The translations under genes and the position numbers were made by a program. Under the pieces are notes generated by a model. It saw only the letters and a list, made by a program, of their open reading frames with translations. It was not told the DNA's origin and ran no database searches. 45,850 nucleotides of DNA from assembly GCF_000259195.1 (NCBI RefSeq), contig NZ_JH650764.1, positions 71,090 to 116,939 on the forward strand. Reading direction: 5' to 3'. Positions 36,954 through 45,850 of this stretch are shown in pieces (the stretch's first letter is position 1; every line of letters begins with the position of its first letter). Source of the DNA: Pseudomonas donghuensis (GTDB taxonomy: Bacteria > Pseudomonadota > Gammaproteobacteria > Pseudomonadales > Pseudomonadaceae).

Positions 36954-38234
36954 TCAGAGCTTGGCGAACGCTCGCTCAGCCGCATCCAGGGTGATCTGCA
37001 GCTCGGTTTCACCGTGGGCAATCGAGGTAAAGCCCGCTTCGAAGGCGCTTGGCGCCAGGTACACGCCGCCTTCGAGCATCAGGTGGAAGAAGCGCTTGAA
37101 GCGCTCGGCATCGCTGGCCATGACGTCATCGAAGGTGACGATGTCGTCGGCACCGCTGAAGTACAGGCCAAACATGCCGCCGGCCTGGGTGGTGACGAAC
37201 GGGATGCCGGCGGCATCGGCGCGCTGTTGCAGGCCATCGAGCAGGCGGCTGGTGAAGGCGCTCAGTTCGTCATGAAAGCCTGGGCGGCTGATCAGTTTGA
37301 GGGTGGTCAGGCCAGCGGCCATGGCCAGCGGGTTGCCCGACAGGGTGCCGGCCTGGTAGACCGGGCCCAGCGGCGCGATCTGTTCCATGATCTTGCGCTT
37401 GCCACCGAAGCAGCCCACCGGCATGCCGCCACCGACGATCTTGCCGAAGGTCGAGAGGTCCGGGGTCACCCCGTAATGAGCCTGGGCGCCGCCCAGGGCG
37501 ACGCGGAAACCGGTCATCACTTCGTCGAAGATCAACACCACGCCATGCTTGTCGCACAACGCGCGCAGGCCTTCGAGGAAGCCTGGCGCCGGCGGCACGC
37601 AGTTCATGTTGCCGGCGACCGGCTCGACGATGATGCAGGCGACGTCCTGGCCGACGTCAGCGAGCATCTTCTCGACCGCGTCGATGTCGTTGAACGGCAG
37701 GGTCAGGGTGTGTTTGGCAAAGGCTGCCGGCACCCCGGCGGAGCTCGGTACGCCTTGCGTCAGCAGGCCGGAGCCGGCTTTGACCAGCAGGCTGTCGGAG
37801 TGGCCGTGGTAGCAGCCTTCGAATTTGATGATGCTGTCGCGGCCGGTGTAGCCACGGGCCAGGCGGATGGCGCTCATGGTCGCTTCGGTGCCGGAGCTGA
37901 CCATGCGCACCATCTCCATCGACGGCACGATCGAGCAGACCAGGTCGGCCATTTCGGTTTCCATGGCGGTTGGCGCGCCATAGGACAGGCCGTGCTCCAG
38001 CTGCTTGCGCACCGACTCCAGTACATCCGGGTGGCTGTGGCCGAGGATCATCGGGCCCCAGGAACCGACGTAGTCCACGTAGCGCTTGTCGTCTTCGTCA
38101 GTGACATAGGCACCGGCGGCGTGCTTGAAGAACAGCGGCGTGCCGCCAACGCTCTTGAACGCCCGTACCGGCGAGTTGACGCCACCGGGGATGTGTTTCT
38201 GGGCGTTGGCAAACAGGGTTTCGGAACGAGACAT
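36954..38234 (-). CDS. hemL: Glutamate-1-semialdehyde 2,1-aminomutase
   Basis: PLP enzyme that forms 5-aminolevulinate for haem and tetrapyrrole synthesis. The protein has 426 residues; the PLP lysine is Lys265 in [47 protein letters not shown] and [18 protein letters not shown] are the class III signatures. The ATG at 38234 starts [12 protein letters not shown]; the GAGAGAGCCC upstream serves as ribosome-binding site. It is the third gene of thiD-thiE-hemL, 15 bases after thiE; a REP hairpin ends the unit. Confidence 0.97.
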   Translation of the reverse strand: MSRSETLFANAQKHIPGGVNSPVRAFKSVGGTPLFFKHAAGAYVTDEDDKRYVDYVGSWGPMILGHSHPDVLESVRKQLEHGLSYGAPTAMETEMADLVCSIVPSMEMVRMVSSGTEATMSAIRLARGYTGRDSIIKFEGCYHGHSDSLLVKAGSGLLTQGVPSSAGVPAAFAKHTLTLPFNDIDAVEKMLADVGQDVACIIVEPVAGNMNCVPPAPGFLEGLRALCDKHGVVLIFDEVMTGFRVALGGAQAHYGVTPDLSTFGKIVGGGMPVGCFGGKRKIMEQIAPLGPVYQAGTLSGNPLAMAAGLTTLKLISRPGFHDELSAFTSRLLDGLQQRADAAGIPFVTTQAGGMFGLYFSGADDIVTFDDVMASDAERFKRFFHLMLEGGVYLAPSAFEAGFTSIAHGETELQITLDAAERAFAKL

Positions 38235-38249
38235 GATGGGCTCTCTCAA

Positions 38250-38876
38250 TCAGGCAGAAGCGAACAGGGCGTTGAAGGCGCGGGCACGGCGGGTGACTTC
38301 CTGCGTGCTGTCGGCGCCGAACAGGCCGTGAATCACCGCCAGCAGGTCGGCGCCGTGGGCGACCAGCGGGGCGGCGTTGTCGAGGGTGATGCCGCCGATC
38401 GCGCAGATCGGCAGCTTGATACGGTTGCGCGCGTGTTCCAGCAGGGCGGTATCGGCGGCGGGCGCGCCTGGTTTGGTGACCGAATTGAAGAAGCGGCCGA
38501 AGGCGACGTAGCTGGCGCCTTCACGGGCGGCCTGCTCGGCCAGCTCCAGTTGGGCGTGGCACGTTGAGCCGATGATGGCGTTGCGCCCGAGCAGGGTGCG
38601 GGCCGGGGTCAACGGCCCGTCGGTCTGGCCCAGGTGGACGCCGACGCCCAGGCGTGCAGCCAGTTCGGCGTCGTCGTTGATGATCAGCTGGGTCTTGTAG
38701 CGTGCGCACAGCTCGGCCAGGCTCTCGGCCTCGCGTAGGCGGCGGGACGCGTCCTGGCTCTTGTCGCGGTATTGCAGCAAGGTCACGCCGCCTTCCAGGG
38801 CCGCTTCGACATAGGGTAGAAACTTGCCGGCCAGCAACTGGCTGTCAGTGATGGCATACAGGCCGCGTAACTTCAT
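38250..38876 (-). CDS. thiE: Thiamine-phosphate synthase
   Basis: Joins HMP pyrophosphate and HET phosphate into thiamine phosphate. The TIM-barrel protein has 208 residues: [13 protein letters not shown] at the start, [20 protein letters not shown] for pyrophosphate binding, [32 protein letters not shown] and [17 protein letters not shown], ending with [20 protein letters not shown]. It lies between thiD and hemL with 21 and 15-base spacers. I see no thi-box riboswitch in the operon leader. Confidence 0.96.
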   Translation of the reverse strand: MKLRGLYAITDSQLLAGKFLPYVEAALEGGVTLLQYRDKSQDASRRLREAESLAELCARYKTQLIINDDAELAARLGVGVHLGQTDGPLTPARTLLGRNAIIGSTCHAQLELAEQAAREGASYVAFGRFFNSVTKPGAPAADTALLEHARNRIKLPICAIGGITLDNAAPLVAHGADLLAVIHGLFGADSTQEVTRRARAFNALFASA

Positions 38877-38897
38877 GGTGTAGACCTCAAGCGAAGA

Positions 38898-39695
38898 TCA
38901 GGAACAGAAATCCAGTGGCAGGCGGCGTGGCACGTACTGGCCTTTGCCCAGTTGCTCGGCATCGCGCAGGGTGCGCCAGGTGTAATCCAGGGCCGAGCGC
39001 ACCGCGCTTTGCAGCTGCTCGCCCAGGGCCAGGCGGCCGGCCAGGGCACTGGCCAGGGTGCAGCCGGAGCCGTGATAGCTGCCGGGCAGGCGCTGGCAGG
39101 TCCAGGTGTGACGCTGGCCGTCGCGGCTGTACAGGCGGTTGTGGATTTCGTGTTCGTCGCCGTGACCGCCGGTGATCAGCAGGTGTCTGACAAACGGCAG
39201 GAGCTTTTCTGCGCATTCATCGGCGCTGCCTTCGGGCAGTTCGGCCAGGATGCGTGCTTCGGGAAGGTTCGGGGTAGCGATGGTTGCCAGTGGCAACAGG
39301 CGCTCGCGCATGGCGTAGCCGACTTCATCCTTGCCCAGGCGGCCACCGCCGCCAGCGCGCAGGACCGGGTCGCAGACCAGCGGCAGATGCGAATGGGCAC
39401 TGAGCAGTTCGACCACGGTGTCGACCATTTCGATTGAGCCGAGCATGCCCAGCTTGACGGCCGCTACCGTCGAATCGGCAAGCACGGCATTGGCCTGGGC
39501 CAGTACCCACTCGCGGTCGAGGACGCGGAAGTCGCTGACATTGACGGTATCCTGGACGGTCAGGGCGGTCACGGCCGGAGCGGCATGACAGCCTTGCGCG
39601 ATCAGGGCTTCGATATCTGCCTGCAAGCCGGCGCCGCCACTGGGGTCGTGGCCGGAGAGACAGAGGACAACGGGGCGGGAGCTGTAGGTATTCAT
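38898..39695 (-). CDS. thiD: Hydroxymethylpyrimidine/phosphomethylpyrimidine kinase
   Basis: Phosphorylates HMP and HMP phosphate to the diphosphate used by ThiE. The protein has 265 residues of the ribokinase-like fold: LCLSGHDPSGGAGLQADIEA near the start, PAVTALTVQDTVNV, VCDPVLRAGGGGRLG, TPNLPEARILAELP and the C-terminal PGSYHGSGCTLASALAGRLA with the catalytic Gly/Cys region. The ATG at 39695 begins MNTYSSRPVVLC. It is the first gene of thiD-thiE-hemL and is divergent from the LadS-like kinase across 263 bases. Confidence 0.96.
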   Translation of the reverse strand: MNTYSSRPVVLCLSGHDPSGGAGLQADIEALIAQGCHAAPAVTALTVQDTVNVSDFRVLDREWVLAQANAVLADSTVAAVKLGMLGSIEMVDTVVELLSAHSHLPLVCDPVLRAGGGGRLGKDEVGYAMRERLLPLATIATPNLPEARILAELPEGSADECAEKLLPFVRHLLITGGHGDEHEIHNRLYSRDGQRHTWTCQRLPGSYHGSGCTLASALAGRLALGEQLQSAVRSALDYTWRTLRDAEQLGKGQYVPRRLPLDFCS

Positions 39696-39958
39696 GGTGC
39701 GCGAGCTTATCACCAAACGCTTTTGCTGGGTCCGCCCCGGCGCCGGGGATTTTTCAACGGGCGTTTGAAAGGTCCTGTAAGAATCGCTGAAAGTGCCGTT
39801 CTAGAGCCTTTGGCGTAAAGTTTTCAGTGGCATCTGGCAGGCTCGGAAAGCTATGCTAGAGTGCTCGAATAAACCGATAACGGTTACTGCCGGATCACGT
39901 CGCCTCAAACGGACAGGAGGCTACGCGACGCGACCGGGACAGACCATGCTGGGGCTGT

Positions 39959-41950
39959 ATGCGCTATTTGCTGATTGTTGTGCTGGGCTGGCTGCCGTTG
40001 CTGGCCACGGCGGTCGATTTCGACGACTCCACCCGCAGCTTGCCGCTGGGGCAGGTGATGCAAGTGTTCGAAGACCGCGATGGCAACGCCAGCATTGCGC
40101 AGGTCAGTGCGCCGTCATTCAGCGAGCATTTTCGCCCGCACCGGGCCGAAGTCCTCAACGCCGGCTATTCCAGTTCGGTGTTCTGGCTGAAAATCCAGCT
40201 GCGCTACACCGCCTTGCCATCGGCAGCCCCCCGCGCCTGGTTGCTGGAGCTGGCCTATCCGCCACTCGATCACCTTGAACTCTACCTGCCGGACGCCAGC
40301 GGTACCTTTCGCCTGGCCCAACGCACCGGCGACGCCCTGCCTTATGCCAGTCGGCAAATCAAACAGAACAACTACCTCTTCGAACTACCCTTTGCCCCCG
40401 GCCAGACGACCACGGCCTATCTACGCTTGCACAGCCAGGGCTCAGTGCAGGCGCCGTTGACCCTGTGGTCGGCGCAGGCCTACATGGAGGCGCAACCGAC
40501 CCGCCTGTATGTGCTGGGCCTGATCTACGGCGTGTTGCTGGGGATGCTGGTCTACAACCTGTTCATCTACCTCAGCGTGCGCGATACCAGTTACCTGTAT
40601 TACATCCTCTATATCGCCTCGTTCGGTCTGTACCAGGTCTCCGTCAACGGCGCCGGCGTGGCCTATTTCTGGCCGGACAGCCCCTGGTGGGCCAACGCCG
40701 CCACACCGATGTTCATTGGTGCGGCGGGCCTGTTCGGTTGCCAGTTTGCCCGCAGCTTCCTGCAGGTACGCAATCACAGCCGTGCCTTCGACGCCGTGCT
40801 CAAGGTGCTGATGGGCTGTGGTGCGCTGGCGATGCTGCTGTCGCTGACCAGTAGCTACGGCGTAGCCCTGCGCCTGGCCACGGCGTTGGCGCTGCTGTTC
40901 ACCGTGTGTATCTTCGCCGCCGGGATTTTCGCCTGGCACCGCGGTTTGCGCGTGGCCCGCTACTTCATCATTGCCTGGTCGGCGTTCTTGCTCGGCGGCC
41001 TGGTCAATACCCTGATGGTGCTGGGCTATTTGCCGAACGTGTTCCTGACCATGTACGCCAGCCAGATCGGTTCGGCGCTGGAGGTCGGCCTGTTGTCCCT
41101 GGCGCTGGCCGACCGCATCAACAGCATGCGTGACGATCAGGCCCGGACGCTGCGCGAAACCGGCCGCACCCTGGAGCAGCTCAACATCCAGTTGGCCAAC
41201 AGTAACCGCCTGAAAGACCAGTTCCTGGCCACCGTCACCCACGAGCTGCGCACGCCGATGAATGGCGTGATCGGTTCGCTGGAGCTGATGCAGACCATTC
41301 CGCTGGACGGCGAGCTGGCCCAGTACCAGCACACCGCCAGTTCCGCAGCCCAGGACATGATGGGCATGGTCGATGACATCCTCATCCTCACCGAGCTGCA
41401 GGCCGGCCGCCTGAGTGCTCAGAACGCCCCGTTCAGCCTGCGCTCGCTGCTGCAGGAGGTGCGCGCCGAACATGCCGCTGCTGCCATGGCCAAGGGCTTG
41501 TACCTGAGCCTGGATACCCCGGCGGAACTGCCCGATGTGCTGATCGGCGACCGGCACAAGCTGGCCATGTGCCTGGGGTACTTGATGGATAACGGCATCA
41601 AGTTCACTCACCAGGGCGGGGTCATGTTGCAGGTACGCGGTGCCCGCCTGGGCCCGGATCAACTGCGCTTGAGCATCAGTGTCAGCGACAGCGGCATCGG
41701 TTTCGATTGCCTTGATGAAGCCACGCTGTATCAGCGCTTCTTCCAGGTCGATGGCTCGATGACTCGAGCTCACGGCGGCCTGGGCATTGGCCTGGCGATT
41801 TGCCGGCAGTTGGCCGAGCTGATCGGCGCGCGCCTGCAGCACGAGTCCAATCCGGGGCTGGGCAGCCGTTTCGAGCTGAGCCTGAGCGTGCCCTTGAGCC
41901 CGCCCCAGGTGCAGTTGGGCATGGCCCGGCCAGGGCTAAATCACGGCTAG
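39959..41950 (+). CDS. LadS-like sensor histidine kinase (7TMR-DISM), lacking a receiver domain
   Basis: A 663-residue inner-membrane sensor kinase: signal peptide (1-18), a periplasmic 7TMR-DISMED2 carbohydrate-like sensor domain (about 20-175), seven predicted membrane spans (about 183-385), a coiled linker, and a kinase core with H428 in ATVTHELRTPMNG, an N box at Asn545, a G1 box DSGIGF (577-582) and a G2 box GGLGIGLAI. In P. aeruginosa the gene at this place next to thiD is ladS, which has the same input and kinase order plus a C-terminal receiver that takes part in the Gac/Rsm pathway. Here the frame ends with a short tail and no receiver follows. Function as a LadS ortholog is inference. 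Confidence 0.88.
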   Translation: MRYLLIVVLGWLPLLATAVDFDDSTRSLPLGQVMQVFEDRDGNASIAQVSAPSFSEHFRPHRAEVLNAGYSSSVFWLKIQLRYTALPSAAPRAWLLELAYPPLDHLELYLPDASGTFRLAQRTGDALPYASRQIKQNNYLFELPFAPGQTTTAYLRLHSQGSVQAPLTLWSAQAYMEAQPTRLYVLGLIYGVLLGMLVYNLFIYLSVRDTSYLYYILYIASFGLYQVSVNGAGVAYFWPDSPWWANAATPMFIGAAGLFGCQFARSFLQVRNHSRAFDAVLKVLMGCGALAMLLSLTSSYGVALRLATALALLFTVCIFAAGIFAWHRGLRVARYFIIAWSAFLLGGLVNTLMVLGYLPNVFLTMYASQIGSALEVGLLSLALADRINSMRDDQARTLRETGRTLEQLNIQLANSNRLKDQFLATVTHELRTPMNGVIGSLELMQTIPLDGELAQYQHTASSAAQDMMGMVDDILILTELQAGRLSAQNAPFSLRSLLQEVRAEHAAAAMAKGLYLSLDTPAELPDVLIGDRHKLAMCLGYLMDNGIKFTHQGGVMLQVRGARLGPDQLRLSISVSDSGIGFDCLDEATLYQRFFQVDGSMTRAHGGLGIGLAICRQLAELIGARLQHESNPGLGSRFELSLSVPLSPPQVQLGMARPGLNHG

Positions 41951-41994
41951 TTAGGCGTTTTTGTCACTTTGACAGGGGGGCGGGGCGTGATTCA

Positions 41995-42006
41995 CTGAAA
42001 TTTCAG
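41995..42006. promoter_or_regulatory. Candidate operator upstream of the aidB-like gene
   Basis: The perfect palindrome CTGAAATTTCAG lies 27 bases before the ATG at 42034, in the 83-base spacer after the kinase gene. TTGACA at 41969-41974 stands upstream, but no good -10 sits 17 bases after it; the spacing would put the palindrome across the start region. Function is a guess. Confidence 0.35.
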
Positions 42007-42033
42007 ACACGCCAGGATCCAGGAGGCCCCTCG

Positions 42034-43686
42034 ATGAACCTGCACCAGTACGCTGAAACCCATGAGGTCACCAACCAGCCGCCGTCCCTGGATGGCGCCA
42101 ACCTGTACCGCATCGATCTGCCTCTGCAGGAATGGTCGCGGCGCTACGGTGCAGGCTGGGCACAGGACCGCATCGACGCGTACGGCGCCCTGGCCGGCGG
42201 GCCGTTGATGGCCGCAGGCTTTCTGGCCAACCAGTACAAGCCGCAATTCAGCAGCCATGATCGCTACGGCCATCGCATCGACCTGGTGGAGTTTCATCCG
42301 GCCTATCACGAGCTGATGCGCACGGCCATCGAGCATGGCCTGCCGTCCTTGCCCTGGACCGACCCGCGGGAGGGCGCCCATGTCGCCCGCGCATCGATGA
42401 CCTACCTGCACAGCCAGGCCGAAGCCGGCAGTGGCTGCCCGCTGACCATGACCTTTGCCGCGGTGCCGGCGCTCAAGCTGCAGCCGGAACTGGCCGAGTA
42501 CTGGCTGCCGAAAGTGCTGGCCACTGAATACGACCCGCGCAACGTTGGCGATCGCCACAAGGTCGGGGTGACTCTGGGCATGGCCATGACCGAGAAGCAG
42601 GGCGGCACCGATGTACGCGCCAACACAACCCGTGCTTACCCGGTCGGTGCGCCCGGCCCGGGCCAGGCTTATGAGCTGGTCGGGCATAAATGGTTCTGTT
42701 CGGCACCGATGTGCGACGCCTTCCTGACCCTGGCCCAGACCGACAAGGGCCTCAGCTGTTTCCTGCTGCCGCGTCACCGCCCGGATGACAGCCGCAACCA
42801 GTTCTATATCCAGCGCCTGAAGAACAAGCTCGGCAACTGCTCCAATGCTTCCAGCGAAGTCGAGTTCCGTGGCGCCCTGGCCTGGATGATCGGTGAGGAA
42901 GGCCGTGGGGTGCCGACCATCATCGAAATGGTCGCCATGACCCGCTTCGACTGCATGGTCGGCTCCAGTGCCCTGATGCGCCAGGCCCTGACCCAGGCCG
43001 CTCACCACTGCGCCCATCGCCAGGTCGGTGGGCGGCTGTTGGCCGAGCAGCCATTGATGCAGAACGTGCTGGCCGATCTGGCCCTGGAAAGCGAAGCGGC
43101 GCTGGCCTTGAGCCTGCGCATGGGCCATGCCCTCGACCAGCCGGATGATCCGCACCAGGCGCGTTTTGCCCGGCTGATCACCGCCGTGGGCAAGTACTGG
43201 ATCTGCAAACGGGCACCGGCGATGATCAATGAGGCGGCCGAATGCATGGGCGGTGCCGGTTATGTCGAAGACAGCATCCTGCCGCGGCTGTACCGCGAGG
43301 CACCGGTCAACTCGACCTGGGAAGGCTCGGGCAACGTCCAGTGCCTGGACGTATTGCGCGCCTTGTCCAAGGAGCCCGGCGTACTCGACACACTGTTTGC
43401 CGAGCTCGGTGATGGCCATGGCGATCCGCGCCTGGCTGCACATATCGGCAACCTCAAGGTGGCGTTTGCCGACACCGCTGACATCCAGTACCGCGCCCGC
43501 CAGCTCACGGAAGACATTGCCGTCGGCCTGCAGGCCAAGTTGCTGCTCGAAGCCGGTAACGCGGTGGTCAGCGATGCCTTTATCGCCAGCCGCCTGAGTG
43601 GCAGCGGCCGGGTATACGGCGTGCTGCCCCGTGGCATTGATGTCGCGGCGCTGGTGCAACGCTCGACCCCGAATTGGCCGCTCTAA
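42034..43686 (+). CDS. aidB: AidB-like acyl-CoA dehydrogenase
   Basis: A 550-residue acyl-CoA dehydrogenase-fold flavoprotein. It matches E. coli AidB in length and in key blocks: AGSGCPLTMTFAAVPAL, GMAMTEKQGGTDVRANTTRA, LVGHKWFCSAPMCDAFL, LKNKLGNCSNASSEVEF, MTRFDCMVGSSALMRQAL and RLYREAPVNSTWEGSGNVQC. AidB binds DNA and FAD and is induced in the adaptive response to alkylation. An alternative is an isovaleryl-CoA dehydrogenase relative, as many Pseudomonas copies are annotated only as acyl-CoA dehydrogenase. AGGAGG lies 7 bases before the ATG. The gene follows the kinase gene by 83 bases. Confidence 0.85.
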   Translation: MNLHQYAETHEVTNQPPSLDGANLYRIDLPLQEWSRRYGAGWAQDRIDAYGALAGGPLMAAGFLANQYKPQFSSHDRYGHRIDLVEFHPAYHELMRTAIEHGLPSLPWTDPREGAHVARASMTYLHSQAEAGSGCPLTMTFAAVPALKLQPELAEYWLPKVLATEYDPRNVGDRHKVGVTLGMAMTEKQGGTDVRANTTRAYPVGAPGPGQAYELVGHKWFCSAPMCDAFLTLAQTDKGLSCFLLPRHRPDDSRNQFYIQRLKNKLGNCSNASSEVEFRGALAWMIGEEGRGVPTIIEMVAMTRFDCMVGSSALMRQALTQAAHHCAHRQVGGRLLAEQPLMQNVLADLALESEAALALSLRMGHALDQPDDPHQARFARLITAVGKYWICKRAPAMINEAAECMGGAGYVEDSILPRLYREAPVNSTWEGSGNVQCLDVLRALSKEPGVLDTLFAELGDGHGDPRLAAHIGNLKVAFADTADIQYRARQLTEDIAVGLQAKLLLEAGNAVVSDAFIASRLSGSGRVYGVLPRGIDVAALVQRSTPNWPL

Positions 43687-43730
43687 CGTGCGTGCCTTTG
43701 CCGACGGATGTAGGCAAGATGGGGGCATGC

Positions 43731-45224
43731 ATGTCAGACAGGAAGTACATTGTGAGCCGTACTGATGAAGCCTTCGTTGTCGTAGAAACCGCCGAGCAGG
43801 CCGTCGACCGCCTGGCGGCCCTGCACGAACAAGCCACCGCGGCCTTGAGCCAGGCGCTCAAGCGCTACCTCAAGGACCGCACCGAGCCGGATGCCGAGGA
43901 GCGGGCGCTGTTCCGCTACCCCGAACTGCGCCTGACCTACCAATACCATGGCGAAGTGCCGGCGATTACCCGCGCTTACGCCAAGGTTCAGCTACCCGGC
44001 ACCTACAGCGTTACCGTGACGCAGCCGGCGGCGTTCCGTGGTTACCTGCTCGAGCAGCTCAAGCCGCTGATGCGTGACTTCACTGTCACGGTCGAAGTGG
44101 GCGTCAGCCAGCAGAACATTCCTTACCCTTATGTGGTCGAGCAGGGCGACGAGCTGGCCGGTACCGGCATCACTGCCGCGGCGCTGGCGCGGGTGTTCCC
44201 CAGCACCGACCTGTCCGCCGCCACCGACGGCATTGCCGACGGCCTGTACGACTGGGCCAACGTCGACCCACTGCCGCTGGCACTGTTCGACGCCGCGCGG
44301 GTGGACTTCTCCCTGCGCCGCCTGGTGCATTACACCGGCAGCGACTGGCGCCATGTGCAGCCGTGGATCCTGCTGACCAACTATCACCGTTATGTCGACC
44401 AGTTCATCACCCACGGTCTTGAGCAACTGCGTAATGATCCGCGCTTCGTGCGCATGGTCTTGCCGGGCAATGTGATCATCGAAAAGGCCATGGACAACGG
44501 CGAAGCCCAGGCCCTGGTCGCCGGGGTGGTCTGGCACCGTTACCAGATGCCGGCCTATCACCTGATCGCCGCCGATGGCGACGGTATCACCCTGGTCAAC
44601 ATCGGCGTCGGCCCGTCCAACGCCAAGAACATCACCGACCACCTGGCGGTGCTGCGCCCGCACTGCTGGCTGATGATCGGCCACTGCGGTGGCCTGCGCC
44701 AATCGCAGACCATTGGCGATTACGTGCTGGCCCACGCCTATATGCGCCGCGATGGGATTCTCGACCGGGTGGTCCCCCCGAACATTCCGATTCCGGCCCT
44801 GGCCGAAGTGCAACTGGCGTTGCAGGAGGCGGCGGCGCAGGTTACCGGCGAGCGCGGCGACGAGCTGAAAAAGCGCCTGCGTACCGGCACCGTGCTGACC
44901 TACGACGACCGCAACTGGGAGCTGCGCTGGGCCCAGGAACGACCGTTGATCAACCTGTCGCGGGCAGTGGCGGTGGACATGGAAAGCGGCACCATCGCCG
45001 CCCAGGGCTATCGCTTGCGGGTCCCGTACGGCACCTTGCTGTGCGTTTCCGACAAACCGCTGCACAGCGAGATCAAACTGCCGGGGGCGGCCAACGCCTT
45101 CTACAACCGGGCGGTCAGCCAGCACCTGAACATCGGTATCGCCGCCCTCGACCTGCTGCGTACCGAGCTCAACTCGTTGCACTCGCGTAAACTGCGCAGT
45201 TTTGACGAGCCGCCGTTCCGCTGA
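43731..45224 (+). CDS. amn: AMP nucleosidase
   Basis: Hydrolyses AMP to adenine and ribose 5-phosphate, helping set the adenylate pool. The protein has 497 residues. The N-terminal AMP-binding (AMNp_N) part includes LRLTYQYHGEVPAITRAYAK and VTVEVGVSQQNIPYPYVVEQ; the phosphorylase-like C-terminal domain has NIGVGPSNAKNITDHLAV, MIGHCGGLRQSQTIGDYVLA and AVDMESGTIAAQGYRL with the usual Asp/Glu. Start codons at 43674 and 43719 also lie in frame; 43731 (MSDRKYIVSRT) is preferred from homologue length. rluE begins 6 bases after its stop. Confidence 0.95.
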   Translation: MSDRKYIVSRTDEAFVVVETAEQAVDRLAALHEQATAALSQALKRYLKDRTEPDAEERALFRYPELRLTYQYHGEVPAITRAYAKVQLPGTYSVTVTQPAAFRGYLLEQLKPLMRDFTVTVEVGVSQQNIPYPYVVEQGDELAGTGITAAALARVFPSTDLSAATDGIADGLYDWANVDPLPLALFDAARVDFSLRRLVHYTGSDWRHVQPWILLTNYHRYVDQFITHGLEQLRNDPRFVRMVLPGNVIIEKAMDNGEAQALVAGVVWHRYQMPAYHLIAADGDGITLVNIGVGPSNAKNITDHLAVLRPHCWLMIGHCGGLRQSQTIGDYVLAHAYMRRDGILDRVVPPNIPIPALAEVQLALQEAAAQVTGERGDELKKRLRTGTVLTYDDRNWELRWAQERPLINLSRAVAVDMESGTIAAQGYRLRVPYGTLLCVSDKPLHSEIKLPGAANAFYNRAVSQHLNIGIAALDLLRTELNSLHSRKLRSFDEPPFR

Positions 45225-45230
45225 GGCCCC

Positions 45231-45850
45231 ATGCCGTTACCCCCACGCACCAAGCCGCGGCGTCCCGCGGCCAAGCCCGCCGGTCCGCGTCGCCTGCCCA
45301 AGGCGCCGCCGGCCGAGCCGCGGTTGATCCTGTTCAACAAGCCCTTTGACGTGCTGACCCAGTTCAGCGACGGCGAAGGGCGCGCGACCCTCAAGGACTT
45401 CATCGCCATCCCCGGCATTTACCCGGCCGGACGCCTGGACCGTGACAGCGAGGGCTTGCTGCTGCTGACCAACGATGGCCAATTACAGGCGCGGATTGCC
45501 GACCCCAAGCACAAGTTGGCGAAAACCTATTGGGTACAAGTGGAGGGGGAACCGAGCGCGGAGCAGTTGCAGCGTCTGCGCGAGGGTGTTGAGCTCAACG
45601 ACGGCCCGACCTTGCCGGCCCAGGCCCGCCAGCTCGACGAGCCCGACCTTTGGCCACGCAACCCGCCAGTACGCTTTCGCAAGAGCATACCGACCAGTTG
45701 GCTGGAGCTGGTGATCAAGGAAGGGCGCAACCGTCAGGTGCGGCGCATGACCGCTGCCGTCGGCTTGCCGACCCTGCGCCTGGTGCGCGTACGGATCGGC
45801 GACTGGAGCCTGGATGGCCTTGATCAAGGCCAGTGGCGGGGAGAGCCGGG
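45231..45850 (+). CDS. rluE: 23S rRNA pseudouridine-2457 synthase, 3' end missing
   Basis: RsuA-family pseudouridine synthase acting on 23S rRNA U2457; 206 complete codons are visible and the window ends before the stop. The catalytic Asp lies in [20 protein letters not shown] (about residues 63-82), [12 protein letters not shown] and [16 protein letters not shown] are typical. A Pro/Arg/Lys-rich leader of about 30 residues precedes the first conserved segment ([15 protein letters not shown]). The ATG at 45231 is 6 bases after amn, so the two may be co-transcribed. Confidence 0.92.
   Translation, partial: MPLPPRTKPRRPAAKPAGPRRLPKAPPAEPRLILFNKPFDVLTQFSDGEGRATLKDFIAIPGIYPAGRLDRDSEGLLLLTNDGQLQARIADPKHKLAKTYWVQVEGEPSAEQLQRLREGVELNDGPTLPAQARQLDEPDLWPRNPPVRFRKSIPTSWLELVIKEGRNRQVRRMTAAVGLPTLRLVRVRIGDWSLDGLDQGQWRGEP

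Noticed and set aside
39696..39958. Possible TPP riboswitch before thiD-thiE-hemL
   Set aside because: I looked for the thi-box elements on the minus strand of the 263-base leader and found neither the CTGAGA nor the ACCTGAT-type segments. The palindrome CCCCGGCGCCGGGG at 39735-39748 is short and on its own not convincing.
41951..42033. A frameshifted receiver domain after the LadS-like kinase
   Set aside because: The spacer is only 83 bases and carries the ribosome-binding site of the next gene; there is no room for a receiver in any frame.

Overview
The window is a stretch of Pseudomonas core chromosome. High GC, Pseudomonas-type REP hairpins (TGTGGGAGCGGGCTTGCC class) and a gene order I recall from P. 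aeruginosa (ladS-thiD-thiE-hemL ... miaB-lnt ... leuS-lptE-holA ... lipA-lipB ... rodA-mrdA ... proA ... cidAB-phaJ4 ... ubiX-mpl) all point there; the REP style suits the P. putida/fluorescens side of the genus. I see no phage, integrase, insertion sequence, CRISPR array, tRNA or rRNA. Coding density is very high and no gap without a gene exceeds about 270 bases.

Layout. (1) 1-10.3 kb: the 3' part of a sigma-54 activator (probable ethanolamine regulator), the coupled mpl-ubiX-lipoprotein operon, an NAD(P)-binding protein, a lipoprotein that joins MORN repeats to a legumain/caspase-like protease, an R-specific enoyl-CoA hydratase, a CidA/CidB pair with a LonN protein, and a DedA-PAP2 fusion behind a 3-methyladenine glycosylase. 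(2) 10.6-22 kb: a long forward run, proA-nadD-rsfS-rlmH-mrdA-rodA-mltB-rlpA-dacA-ybeD-lipB-lipA, covering NAD synthesis, ribosome maturation, the elongasome, septal and lateral wall hydrolysis and lipoate synthesis. (3) 22-29 kb: ldcA, then on the minus strand leuS-lptE-holA, the tiny arfA (ribosome rescue) and an SltB3-type transglycosylase. (4) 29.2-36.8 kb: a small unknown gene and ydcF forward, then miaB-phoH-ybeY-corC-lnt reverse, a DUF1820 gene and a Sel1-repeat gene. (5) 37-45.9 kb: thiD-thiE-hemL reverse, then a LadS-like histidine kinase, an AidB-like acyl-CoA dehydrogenase, amn and the start of rluE forward.

How it works together. Envelope biogenesis dominates: PBP2/RodA build wall, MltB, SltB3, RlpA and DacA trim it, LdcA and Mpl recycle the released peptides, LptE and Lnt serve LPS and lipoprotein assembly, and DedA-PAP2, YdcF and CidAB are membrane or lipid-carrier factors. 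A second theme is translation: leuS, miaB, rsfS, rlmH, ybeY, rluE and arfA.

Items most worth a second look: the MORN-legumain lipoprotein; arfA with a terminator-like hairpin inside its reading frame; a LadS-position kinase with no receiver domain; a REP pair embedded in the coding sequence of the sigma-54 regulator; and a leader upstream of ydcF with four alternating complementary segments, the last holding the Shine-Dalgarno. All identifications come from reading the sequence and from memory of the families; no database search was run.
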